13,043 nucleotides of DNA from assembly GCA_002404215.1 (NCBI GenBank), contig DHJG01000114.1:1-13043 (forward strand), written 5' to 3'. The stretch comes from Desulfosporosinus sp. UBA4726 (lineage in GTDB: Bacteria; Bacillota; Desulfitobacteriia; Desulfitobacteriales; Desulfitobacteriaceae). A model generated the notes under the pieces. That model made no database searches, was not told where the DNA came from, and saw nothing but the letters and a program-made list of their open reading frames with translations. Shown here piece after piece: positions 1 through 6,890 of this stretch. Numbering within the stretch: position 1 is the first letter of the stretch; every line of letters starts with the position of its first letter. The position numbers and the translations under genes were made by a program.

Positions 1-143
1 TTAATCGTTGTGCTTTTCCCAGCTCCGTTTGGACCAATCAATCCTACAAGTTCGCCAGATTTTACCGACAAAATCACGTTTTTGATAACGTCCTTGTTTC
101 CCGAATATCCAGCGTGATTAATATTTACGGTAAGTAGTTCCAT
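1..143 (-). CDS. ABC transporter ATP-binding protein (N-terminal fragment, cut by window edge)
   Basis: Only the first 47 codons are present; the gene continues past base 1. The minus-strand reading begins at ATG 143-141 and gives an N-terminus starting MELLTVNINHAGYSG, then a complete Walker A motif, GPNGAGKST, near residues 37-45. This identifies the ATPase subunit of an ABC transporter. The start is supported by a GGAG-type ribosome site (GGAGATGAG) a few bases upstream. The GLIGPNGAGKSTTI style resembles ATPases of ABC-2/EcsA-type transporters more than metal-oxyanion importers, but 47 residues cannot settle the substrate. It lies 97 bases downstream of the HTH/substrate-binding regulator on the same strand, so the two may be co-transcribed. 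No terminator is visible between them. Confidence 0.85.
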   Translation of the reverse strand, partial: MELLTVNINHAGYSGNKDVIKNVILSVKSGELVGLIGPNGAGKSTTI

Positions 144-240
144 AAACTCATCTCCATTTATTGACAATGCATGATTACTTTCTCTAAAACATCACCATTG
201 ACGAAATAAGCATCCAGACGTATTAATTCTTGCGAACCAA

Positions 241-1152
241 TTATGAATCTAAGAGAATTTTCCCAGTCAGAGAAGTATCATACCCGCTCAGCTGGTGAAT
301 GGCTTGGATAAATCCTGGAGACCTCAAAATACAAATAAGTTGCTGCCAAACGGGAGTATTAACGGTTTGCCCCAAACAAACCAAATCATATCGTTCCTTG
401 AACAAGGGAATAAAGCCAAGACCAAGCCGTTCAGCGGAGGCTTTTACTCCGACACCGACATCAGCCTGGCCGTTAGCAACGAGGCAGGCAACGCCAGAGT
501 GTGTGGTTTCTTCCTGGCCATATCCCAGAATTCGATTGGGAGAGATCTTTTCACCTTGCAAGTATGCGTCAAGTCGCAGACGAGTGCCTGATCCTTTCTG
601 ACGGTTGATGAAGCGTACCCCTTTTTTAGTAATATCACTCCAGGTATGAAGATCACGGGGATTGTCTCGAGCGACAATGAAGCCTTGCTCTCTTTGGATT
701 AAATTCACGAGACAAACGGATTCTTCAGGAAAAATATGTTGCACGTAGGGAATATTATAGTCTTGGGATAAATTATCTTTAAGGTGAATCCCAGAAATAT
801 CTGCTTCCCGCCGATAAAGAGAGATTAACCCATCCATACTTCCTTTAAAAGAAATCGAGGATTCGACAGGCATTTGAGCATGTTTGAGAAACTCAAAAAG
901 AAGCTCCACTACTGGGTCGTGGCTACCTATGAATCGGGTTATTGGGTTGGTAGTACACGAGGGTATAACTATTTCAGAGGTTTTGTCAAATCTGCTATCT
1001 CCATATAAATAGCGTTCTAGCGCAGTTGGATCAATACGAAGTTGTCGACCGAGATGGTGAGCGGGAAGTTCTCCTCGTTTAACTAGTTCATATAGAGTGT
1101 ATGTAGTAACCTTTAAAATTTTGGCCGCTTCAGTAGCCGTCAAGAAGCTCAA
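241..1152 (-). CDS. One-component regulator: excisionase-type HTH fused to a periplasmic-binding-like sensor domain
   Basis: About 303 residues. The N-terminus (FLTATEAAKILKV...LGRQLRID, roughly residues 2-52) is a MerR/excisionase-type helix-turn-helix (HTH_17 style). From about residue 75 on it looks like the cytoplasmic PBP-like domain found in regulators and MoeA-type proteins, with GSHDPVVELL at the domain start and the ligand-loop motif RQKGSGTR. Family members are often linked to molybdate or tungstate genes, but the ligand here is unknown. There is no signal peptide, so it should act in the cytoplasm as a ligand-sensing transcription factor. Start choice: a GTG at 1164 is possible, but AGGGTGGTG at 1169-1161 looks like the ribosome site. 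That favours TTG at 1152, which puts the protein start directly before the HTH. It is divergent from the thi operon and could regulate itself or the ABC gene downstream. Confidence 0.8.
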   Translation of the reverse strand: MSFLTATEAAKILKVTTYTLYELVKRGELPAHHLGRQLRIDPTALERYLYGDSRFDKTSEIVIPSCTTNPITRFIGSHDPVVELLFEFLKHAQMPVESSISFKGSMDGLISLYRREADISGIHLKDNLSQDYNIPYVQHIFPEESVCLVNLIQREQGFIVARDNPRDLHTWSDITKKGVRFINRQKGSGTRLRLDAYLQGEKISPNRILGYGQEETTHSGVACLVANGQADVGVGVKASAERLGLGFIPLFKERYDLVCLGQTVNTPVWQQLICILRSPGFIQAIHQLSGYDTSLTGKILLDS

Positions 1153-1189
1153 TAAGTTCACCACCCTAGCATTTTCTTCACATTATCAC

Positions 1190-1199
1190 TGAATATTCA
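1190..1199. promoter_or_regulatory. Perfect palindrome TGAATATTCA at the regulator's predicted start site, candidate operator
   Basis: The 10-bp perfect palindrome TGAATATTCA lies just downstream of the predicted -10 box of the HTH/PBP gene. That is where an autoregulatory operator would be expected. The surrounding AGTGA...AGTGA direct repeats widen the site. Binding by the adjacent regulator is inference. Confidence 0.3.
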
Positions 1200-1201
1200 C
1201 T

Positions 1202-1231
1202 ATAATAAACGGTCTTTCATAATTGCACCAA
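1202..1231 (-). promoter_or_regulatory. Predicted promoter of the HTH/PBP regulator
   Basis: Read on the minus strand: a -35-like TTGGTG (1231-1226), an 18-bp spacer and a -10 TATTAT (1207-1202). The expected start site falls near 1195. Its -35 box overlaps that of the plus-strand thi promoter (1223-1228). The assignment is from consensus matching only. Confidence 0.4.
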
Positions 1232-1251
1232 TACCCTTTTGGGGTTATAAT
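1223..1251 (+). promoter_or_regulatory. Predicted promoter of the thiSGHFEC operon
   Basis: TTGCAC at 1223-1228, a 17-bp spacer and a consensus TATAAT at 1246-1251. The predicted transcription start, near 1258, lies about 50 bases before the TPP aptamer, leaving room for a short 5' hairpin. The -10 box is perfect; the -35 box is poor beyond TTG. Confidence 0.6.
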
Positions 1252-1303
1252 AGTCTCAGTTGTAATACTACCAGAGTAATTATCAACTCACAACTGAATA
1301 CGT

Positions 1304-1390
1304 TCTTGCTAGGGGTGCCCTTCGGGGCTGAGATGAGGAAACTCGATCCCTTTGAACCTGATCTGGTTAATACCAGCGGAGGAAAGCTAA
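1304..1390 (+). ncRNA. TPP riboswitch (THI element) controlling thiSGHFEC
   Basis: The conserved THI-box blocks occur in order: GGGGTGC (1312-1318), GGGGCTGAGA (1324-1333), ACCTGATCTGG (1356-1366), then CTGGTTAATACCAGCGGAGG and GAAAGC. The TAATACCAGCG segment replaces the more usual TAATGCCAGCG and keeps the helix through C-to-A/G-to-T-type changes (GGTTAATACC). The aptamer senses thiamin pyrophosphate. It is followed after a short linker by an intrinsic terminator, so control is by premature termination when TPP is abundant. It lies about 140 bases upstream of thiS. Confidence 0.95.
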
Positions 1391-1411
1391 AACTATCTTA
1401 CTTATTGAAGT

Positions 1412-1448
1412 AAAAGTGAGAACCGCTTACCGCAGTTCTCACTTTTTT
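1412..1448 (+). terminator. Riboswitch expression-platform terminator
   Basis: A 12-bp perfect stem, AAAAGTGAGAAC (1412-1423) with GTTCTCACTTTT (1435-1446), ends in a run of six T (1443-1448). It lies between the TPP aptamer and thiS, so it is the OFF-state structure. A small hairpin, TTACTT/AAGTAA (1398-1413), overlaps the start of the 5' arm and could take part in switching; a full antiterminator partner is not obvious. Confidence 0.9.
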
Positions 1449-1532
1449 ATTGTTTTGATCCCTCCCTAGTACTAGACAGAAAGACAGAACCCCTGGCAAA
1501 CGTTTGGAGAATCAGCGAAAGGAGGACTTTCC

Positions 1533-1733
1533 GTGCAAATTATTGTAAATGGAGAATCTCAGGAAATCCCCCCAGAATGTACTGTCATCCAATTACTCCA
1601 AGACCAAGCTGTAACCCTTAAAGCGGCGGTTGTGGAGCATAATGGCAAAATCCTGAAGCAGGAACATTACCGGAGTACTCATTTGCAGACTGGTGACCGT
1701 TTGGAAATCTTAGTATTTATGGGAGGTGGCTGA
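1533..1733 (+). CDS. thiS: Sulfur carrier protein ThiS
   Basis: A 66-residue ubiquitin-fold sulfur carrier. It begins MQIIVNGESQEIP and ends in the Gly-Gly tail (FMGGG) that ThiF adenylates and that becomes the thiocarboxylate sulfur donor for ThiG. Length and termini match the family. Translation starts at GTG 1533 behind an excellent AAAGGAGG site (1518-1525). It is the first gene of the operon, 84 bases after the riboswitch terminator. Its last codons (GGGAGGTGG) also form the ribosome site of thiG, so the two genes are translationally linked. Confidence 0.95.
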   Translation: MQIIVNGESQEIPPECTVIQLLQDQAVTLKAAVVEHNGKILKQEHYRSTHLQTGDRLEILVFMGGG

Positions 1734-1737
1734 TACC

Positions 1738-2541
1738 GTGAACGATATCATGCAGAGTTTTAATTCATTAGATGACGATCTACTCATCGGAGGAGCGAAT
1801 TTGCATAGCCGACTGTTCTTAGGGACCGGTAAATTCTCATCCCATGAAATTGTACCCCGAGTATTAGAAGCTAGTGGCACCCAAGTGGTCACTATGGCCT
1901 TACGCAGGATAGACTGGAAAAACCCTCAGGAGAATATTCTTACCTACTTGCCTAAAAATACCATTTTACTACCTAACACCTCTGGGGCACGCACTGCTGA
2001 AGAAGCTGTGCGCATCGCTCGCTTGGCTCAGGCAGCCGGCTGCGGAAACTGGGTAAAAATAGAAGTAGTACAAGATCAACGTTACTTATTACCGGATAAT
2101 TGGGAGACACTCAAAGCCACCGAACAACTGGTGAAAGAGGGTTTTGTGGTACTCCCTTACATGAGTCCAGATCTGGGTGCCGCTAGACGTCTACAGGATG
2201 CCGGTGCGGCAGCCATCATGCCCCTAGGCGCTCCGATTGGCAGCAATCGTGGCTTGCAAACTAAGGAGCTCATCCGAATCCTGATCGAGGAGATTTCCCT
2301 TCCGATCATTGTAGATGCTGGTATCGGTCGACCATCTGAGGCAGCGGAGGCCATGGAAATGGGAGCAGCCGCAGTGCTTGTGAATACAGCCATTGCCACT
2401 GCAGGCGATCCGGTGTTCATGGCCCAGGCCTTCCGTTTGGCCGTGGTCGCAGGACGCTTGGGCTATTTAGCCGGACTAGGTGAACGACGGATCGAAGCCG
2501 AAGCTTCTTCCCCTTTAACTGGTTTTTTACAGGAGGGTTAA
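1738..2541 (+). CDS. thiG: Thiazole synthase ThiG
   Basis: ThiG condenses 1-deoxy-xylulose 5-phosphate, dehydroglycine and sulfur from ThiS-thiocarboxylate into the thiazole phosphate carboxylate. The TIM-barrel signatures are clear: LFLGTGKF near the N-terminus, NWVKIEVV with the Schiff-base lysine (about residue 107), PLGAPIGSNRGL, and IVDAGIGRPSEAA followed by GAAAVLVNTAIA (phosphate-binding region). Length is about 267 residues, normal for the family. An upstream GTG at 1726 is in frame, but it lies inside the GGGAGGTGG ribosome site. GTG 1738, nine bases downstream of that site and four bases after the thiS stop, is the better start. Confidence 0.96.
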   Translation: MNDIMQSFNSLDDDLLIGGANLHSRLFLGTGKFSSHEIVPRVLEASGTQVVTMALRRIDWKNPQENILTYLPKNTILLPNTSGARTAEEAVRIARLAQAAGCGNWVKIEVVQDQRYLLPDNWETLKATEQLVKEGFVVLPYMSPDLGAARRLQDAGAAAIMPLGAPIGSNRGLQTKELIRILIEEISLPIIVDAGIGRPSEAAEAMEMGAAAVLVNTAIATAGDPVFMAQAFRLAVVAGRLGYLAGLGERRIEAEASSPLTGFLQEG

Positions 2542-2544
2542 CGA

Positions 2545-3675
2545 ATGTTTTACAAGCAAATCAACGAATGGCGACCCAGACTCTCCGAATCGAGTTGGGC
2601 AAGTTTTACTAGGTTCGATGTCGAGCGAGCGTTAGCCCGAGAAACGCTCCGCCCCCAAGATTTGGCGATCTTGCTTTCCCCAGCTGCCAAATCTTACCTT
2701 GAGCCCATGGCCAAGAAAGCGCAAGCTTTAACTATCCGCCATTTTGGACGTACGATTGGTTTATTTACTCCTTTGTATCTTGCCAATTATTGTAGTAACG
2801 GCTGTCTGTATTGTAGTTTCCACACTGGGAATGAAATTGTACGATGCAAGCTAACCGTTGAACAAGCTATCCAGGAAGGAATGGCCATCTCTTCCACCGG
2901 GTTACAGCATTTACTGCTCTTGACCGGAGAATCCCGTACCCAAAGCGGACCCGCTTATATGGAAGAATGCGTCCGTGCTCTACGACCAATGTTTGCCTCT
3001 CTTGGGCTTGAAGTGTATCCTCTTTCCACTCAAGAGTATCGACGTTTATTCGAGGCAGGGATTGATTCCGTCACTCTCTTTCAAGAAACCTACGATGAGA
3101 TCACTTATGCGAAGGTACATCCTGCCGGACCAAAACGCAATTATCACTACCGCTTAGAGGCACCAGACCGAGCGTGCGAGGCCGGAATCTCTTCCGTAAA
3201 CATAGGTGCCCTCTTGGGTCTCTCAGACTGGCGACGGGATGCCTTTTATTCAGCTCTTCATGCCGATTACTTACAAAGAACTTACCCCGGAGTCGAAGTA
3301 TCCATCTCGGTTCCGCGTCTCAGGCCTTATGCCGGCAGCTTCAGCTCCTCTGCTGCTCCCGTCACAGATGAGGCTTTAGTCCAGATTATGCTAGCTTACC
3401 GACTATTTCTACCCCGGGCTGGTCTTACTTTGTCCACACGGGAGAGCCCACAAATGCGGGAAAATTTGCTTCCGCTTGGAATCACTCGCCTTTCGGCCGG
3501 CTCTCTCACGTCAGTCGGCGGTTATAGTGAAACAGACAATGTCGGCAGTGCGCAATTTGAAATTTCGGATGATCGATCCGTCCCTGACGTAGTACGAATG
3601 ATCCGGGCCAAAGGCTATTTGCCCGCTTTTTGTGACTGGGTGAATATGCGGGAAAGGAATGCAATCGGACAATGA
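2545..3675 (+). CDS. thiH: 2-iminoacetate synthase (tyrosine lyase) ThiH
   Basis: A radical SAM enzyme of 376 residues that cleaves tyrosine to 2-iminoacetate (dehydroglycine) and p-cresol, feeding ThiG. The [4Fe-4S]/SAM motif CSNGCLYC gives the CX3CX2C cysteines at residues 83, 87 and 90. Further family blocks are LLLTGES, EVYPLSTQEYRRL, and SVPRLRPYAGSF in the C-terminal half. Its use instead of the oxygen-dependent ThiO implies an anaerobic or oxygen-independent route. ATG 2545 follows AGGAGGG, with only three bases after the thiG stop. The stop overlaps the thiF start by four bases. Confidence 0.96.
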   Translation: MFYKQINEWRPRLSESSWASFTRFDVERALARETLRPQDLAILLSPAAKSYLEPMAKKAQALTIRHFGRTIGLFTPLYLANYCSNGCLYCSFHTGNEIVRCKLTVEQAIQEGMAISSTGLQHLLLLTGESRTQSGPAYMEECVRALRPMFASLGLEVYPLSTQEYRRLFEAGIDSVTLFQETYDEITYAKVHPAGPKRNYHYRLEAPDRACEAGISSVNIGALLGLSDWRRDAFYSALHADYLQRTYPGVEVSISVPRLRPYAGSFSSSAAPVTDEALVQIMLAYRLFLPRAGLTLSTRESPQMRENLLPLGITRLSAGSLTSVGGYSETDNVGSAQFEISDDRSVPDVVRMIRAKGYLPAFCDWVNMRERNAIGQ

Positions 3676-4295
3676 ATCATTTAATAGCCGGACTGACCGA
3701 GACGTTAAAGCCAGTACAATTAACGAAGGTTCAGGAAACGCCAGTGGGAATCGCCGGTTTAGGGGGTTTGGGCTCTAATGTGGCTTGGCACTTGGTACGC
3801 AGCGGATTCTCACGCCTAGTCTTAGCTGATTTTGACCGTGTGGAAGCCACTAACCTGAATAGACAGGCTTATTTCCCCGATCAATTAGGACGCTTGAAAA
3901 CTGAGGCTCTGGCTGAGAACCTATTAAGGATCAACCCGGACTTAACTCTGGTATTGTGCCCAATCCACGTGACCCAAGCTAATGTCCAGACGATTTTCGG
4001 AGAGTGCACCGTATGGGTCGAGGCATTTGATGAGGCCACTTCTAAAAAAATGTTCGTGGAAGAAGGACTAGAGGCTGGAAAGAAAGTAATAGGAGCGTCT
4101 GGGCTAGCCGGTTGGGGAGATACAGATATGATTCGCACCGTGCACTGGAGTTCTGGTTTATCAGTCGTCGGGGATTTCTGTACATCCTTAGCCAAAGACC
4201 AACCCCCCCTCTCCCCCCGTGTGGGAGTAGCGGCGGCTAAACAAGCAAACTTAGTCTTGGCTTGGGTACTAGGCGAAGGAAGTGACCTACAATGA
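3672..4295 (+). CDS. thiF: ThiS adenylyltransferase ThiF (short form)
   Basis: A 207-residue E1-like protein that should activate the ThiS C-terminus with ATP before sulfur transfer. Visible: the nucleotide loop GLGGLGSN (residues 29-36), the acidic LADFDRVEATNLNRQ block with the conserved Asp and Arg, and LGRLKTEAL with the conserved Lys. It is shorter than E. coli ThiF (about 250) and has no CXXC zinc-binding pairs. This agrees with the short ThiF subfamily in anaerobic Firmicutes. It overlaps thiH and thiE by ATGA on both sides, so it is translationally coupled. The HesA/MoeB group is the alternative, but the context makes ThiF very likely. Confidence 0.92.
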   Translation: MNHLIAGLTETLKPVQLTKVQETPVGIAGLGGLGSNVAWHLVRSGFSRLVLADFDRVEATNLNRQAYFPDQLGRLKTEALAENLLRINPDLTLVLCPIHVTQANVQTIFGECTVWVEAFDEATSKKMFVEEGLEAGKKVIGASGLAGWGDTDMIRTVHWSSGLSVVGDFCTSLAKDQPPLSPRVGVAAAKQANLVLAWVLGEGSDLQ

Positions 4296-4942
4296 ACAGT
4301 ACTTCAAAAAAGCGCACCCTTCCCGCTGGCATCTATGCCCTCACCTCCGAACTCCACTCTCTAGGCCGCAGCAATCTTGAAGTAGCCGCTGAAATCTTAG
4401 CCAGCGGTGTACCGATTCTTCAGTACCGAGAGAAGGACAAGAAAGTTAGGGCAATGTATGAGGAATGTCTCGTGCTGCGAGCTATGACTCACCAATACGG
4501 TGCCATGTTTATTATCAACGACCACTTAGATCTGGCTCTAGCTGTAGGCGCAGATGGCGTGCATATCGGACAGGATGACTTGCCATTATCGAAGGTGCGC
4601 GAGTTAGTCGGCCATAATCTCATAATTGGGGTTTCCACCCATTCACCGGCTCAAGCATTGGCCGCCGTGAATGGGGGTGCAGATTACATCGGAGTGGGAC
4701 CTTTATTTGCCACCCATACTAAAATCGATGTGTGTGATCCGGTAGGACTGGACTATTTAGACTACGTCGTCAAGAATCTGGAGATCCCCTTTGTCGCAAT
4801 CGGAGGCATCAAGGAACACAATCTTGCCGCAGTCGTCAAGGCGGGCGCTCGGACCGTTGCCTTAGTCACCGAGATCGTGGGCAACCCGGAAATTACCGGC
4901 AAGATAAAGCGTTTGCAGCGCATTATTGAGACACAGAGTTAA
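4292..4942 (+). CDS. thiE: Thiamine-phosphate synthase ThiE, first paralogue
   Basis: A 216-residue TIM-barrel enzyme joining HMP-PP and thiazole phosphate to thiamin phosphate. Active-site blocks are retained: LQYREK (pyrimidine/diphosphate contacts), IINDHLDLA, DGVHIGQDDLP, GVSTHS, THTK in the FATHTKID loop, and VAIGGI. Differences from the classical enzyme are the N-terminal YALTSE (rather than YLVTD) and TKIDVCDPVGL after the loop, where TKTDAS or similar is usual. It starts in an ATGA overlap with thiF. A second, more typical ThiE is encoded at 7751-8392. The two are clearly diverged, not a recent duplication. TenI, a non-catalytic relative, is a less likely alternative because the catalytic residues remain. 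Confidence 0.9.
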   Translation: MNSTSKKRTLPAGIYALTSELHSLGRSNLEVAAEILASGVPILQYREKDKKVRAMYEECLVLRAMTHQYGAMFIINDHLDLALAVGADGVHIGQDDLPLSKVRELVGHNLIIGVSTHSPAQALAAVNGGADYIGVGPLFATHTKIDVCDPVGLDYLDYVVKNLEIPFVAIGGIKEHNLAAVVKAGARTVALVTEIVGNPEITGKIKRLQRIIETQS

Positions 4943-4975
4943 AAAGTATTTATCAACAAGAAAGAGTGTGATTCA

Positions 4976-6271
4976 ATGAGTACACAAATGGAACAGGCTA
5001 AAAACGGAGTAATTACGCCTGCAATGCAAACGGTCGCGGACAAAGAGGGACTGACCGCTGAAGAAATCAGGCTTAGAGTAGCTGCGGGCAGCATCGCCAT
5101 CCCTGCTAACCACAACCATACAGCCTTAAGTCCTGAGGGCGTTGGTCTGGGGCTTAAGACTAAAATTAATGTTAATTTAGGTATTTCTCCAGAGTGTGCC
5201 AACCTCGATAGTGAACTGGCTAAAGTACGCATGGCTCTGGACATGAAAGCGGAAGCGATTATGGATCTCAGCAACTACGGTAAAACTGTTGAATTTCGTC
5301 ACCGACTCATCGACATGTCTCCAGCGATGATCGGGACGGTTCCTATGTATGATGCCCTTGGTTATTTAGACAAGAAACTAGAGGACATTACACCGCAAGA
5401 GTTCTTAGCCGTGGTAGAACAGCACGCCAAAGACGGTGTTGATTTTGTCACCATCCACGCCGGCATCAACCGGGAAACCGCCCGCCACTTTCAGAAGGCC
5501 TCCCGCCTCACCAACATCGTTTCTCGAGGTGGGTCATTACTGTATGCCTGGATGGAATTGACTGGGCAGGAAAATCCATTTTACGAATATTTTGATGATC
5601 TCCTAGATATCTGCGCTGAATACGACGTAACCCTAAGCCTAGGAGATGCCTGCCGACCTGGAAGCATTGCTGATGCCACAGACGGCGCCCAGATTTCAGA
5701 ATTAATTGTTTTGGGAGAATTGACCCAAAGAGCTTGGCAACGTAATGTCCAAGTCATGATTGAAGGACCAGGCCACGTTCCACTGAATGAAATTGTGGCT
5801 AATGTTCAGTTGGCGAAAAAGCTTTGTCACGGAGCTCCCTTTTATATCTTAGGCCCCTTGGTTACCGACGTTGCTCCCGGTTACGATCACATCACTAGTG
5901 CAATCGGCGGAGCTTTAGCTGCATCGGCAGGAGCAGATTTTCTCTGCTATGTGACACCTGCCGAACACCTTCGTCTGCCCACCTTGGACGATGTTCGCGA
6001 AGGAATTGTAGCAGCCAAGATTGCTGCACATGCTGGAGATATTGCCAAGGGGATACCCGGAGCTGCCGAATGGGACAAAAAGATGAGTCAAGCCAGACAA
6101 GATTTGGATTGGGAGAAAATGTTTGAGTTAGCCTTGGATCGAGAAAAACCAACGCGCTACCGTCAAGAGTCCGCTCCCGAGCATCAGGACAGTTGCACCA
6201 TGTGTGGCGAAATGTGTTCGATGCGTCTTATGAACCGTGTGATGAAGAATAAAAATAAGGCCACTCAGTGA
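4976..6271 (+). CDS. thiC: Phosphomethylpyrimidine synthase ThiC (HMP-P synthase)
   Basis: A non-canonical radical SAM enzyme that rearranges aminoimidazole ribotide to HMP-P. Recognisable blocks: IPANHNHTAL, GLKTKINVNLGISPEC, IMDLSNYGKT, GTVPMYDALGY, DFVTIHAGI, SLGDACRPGSI, VMIEGPGHVPLNEI, and YVTPAEHL. The C-terminal cluster cysteines are C407, C410 and C414 (CTMCGEMC), spaced CX2CX3C. At 431 residues it is the short form without the N-terminal extension of E. coli ThiC. Alternative: the related 5-hydroxybenzimidazole synthases (BzaA/B/F) look similar, but the TPP-riboswitch operon argues for ThiC. The gap after thiE is 33 bases and the ribosome site is weak (AAGAAAGAGTGTGAT). The last codons lie in a terminator hairpin of the opposite strand. 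Confidence 0.93.
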   Translation: MSTQMEQAKNGVITPAMQTVADKEGLTAEEIRLRVAAGSIAIPANHNHTALSPEGVGLGLKTKINVNLGISPECANLDSELAKVRMALDMKAEAIMDLSNYGKTVEFRHRLIDMSPAMIGTVPMYDALGYLDKKLEDITPQEFLAVVEQHAKDGVDFVTIHAGINRETARHFQKASRLTNIVSRGGSLLYAWMELTGQENPFYEYFDDLLDICAEYDVTLSLGDACRPGSIADATDGAQISELIVLGELTQRAWQRNVQVMIEGPGHVPLNEIVANVQLAKKLCHGAPFYILGPLVTDVAPGYDHITSAIGGALAASAGADFLCYVTPAEHLRLPTLDDVREGIVAAKIAAHAGDIAKGIPGAAEWDKKMSQARQDLDWEKMFELALDREKPTRYRQESAPEHQDSCTMCGEMCSMRLMNRVMKNKNKATQ

Positions 6272-6277
6272 GTGGCC
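6251..6277 (-). terminator. Terminator of noncoding RNA copy A, overlapping the thiC stop codon
   Basis: The hairpin GGCCACTCAGTGAGTGGCC (6259-6277) is followed on the minus strand by a U-rich tract (TTATTTTTATT). It includes the thiC stop (6269-6271). On the plus strand it is followed by CTTCTTAAG, a weaker U-tract, so it may also terminate the thiC operon. The same hairpin ends copy B. Confidence 0.75.
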
Positions 6278-6884
6278 CTTCTTAAGTCTAATTAAATCCC
6301 GCAAAGTTCCTCCAGAAATTAATGGATACTAGAATCGAGATTAATCCTCAACCAACTTTACCAAAACTGTTATTAACCGGAGTAAAATAGGCTTGGTAGC
6401 TAATACACCTTACAACTAAGCAAATAAAACGAGATTTAAAGCGTTCTGAGCAGCTAACCTAATAAGGGAGTAAATACGGTGACCTAAATTAAGGCCAGTC
6501 AAAAACTAACTTTAGGGTTAGGAAACTAATCTGGACAGATCCTCCACTACTCTGTTAATTTTAGGTCTAACTGGGGTCAATCTGAAAACAGCCCATTAAA
6601 AATAGAGAAACATCTGAGTTGACACTCACCTGAATTCTGAACTCTTCCTAGGATTAACATATAACCCAAAAGGCAAACTTAACTCTGACAGACTGACTGG
6701 AAGGAACTTTGCGGGAAATCTTCCTTTTTAACAACAAAAACCACCCTTCTAGGTGGCTTCAATTCTCCGAAATTCAGCATTAGCTCAACTGATTGCAATG
6801 CTGAAACTTCCGATGAATCGAAACTTTGCCTAGCACGCGACCAACAAGTTATTTGTAAACTGAACCTTTTGTTTTAGTGGTTAT
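6251..6884 (-). ncRNA. Candidate large structured noncoding RNA, copy A
   Basis: The predicted transcript is about 630 nt, from near 6884 to the hairpin at 6259-6277. No credible reading frame exists on either strand. In RNA order: a hairpin UUCAGCAU/AUGCUGAA (6805-6798 with 6780-6773) inside UUCGAUUC/GAAUUGAA; a CCACC/GGUGG hairpin followed by U5 (6757-6736); then an 18-bp long-range helix (6715-6697 with 6315-6298, one bulge) that closes a domain of about 380 nt. Inside that domain AAUGGGCU (6597-6590) can pair with AGCCUAUU (6393-6386). All of these recur in copy B. It lies between the convergent thi operons. The family is not recognised; OLE, ROOL or GOLLD class RNAs are of similar size but were not matched. 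Confidence 0.65.
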
Positions 6885-6890
6885 GATTTC

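Noticed and set aside
144..240. Short minus-strand frame (ends HCQ-stop just before the ABC gene)
   Set aside because: It reads openly for about 40 codons but has no ATG, GTG or TTG start with a ribosome site and no recognisable motif. It may be chance.
1466..1506. Two small palindromes, CTAGTACTAG and CAAACGTTTG, upstream of thiS
   Set aside because: Each is 10 bp, isolated and without a second copy at a matching position. Too short to call as sites.
6298..6715. MITE or insertion element bounded by the CCCGCAAAG/CTTTGCGGG inverted repeat
   Set aside because: The duplicated unit extends well beyond both arms and includes promoter and terminator. No transposase or target-site duplication was seen. 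It remains a secondary explanation.
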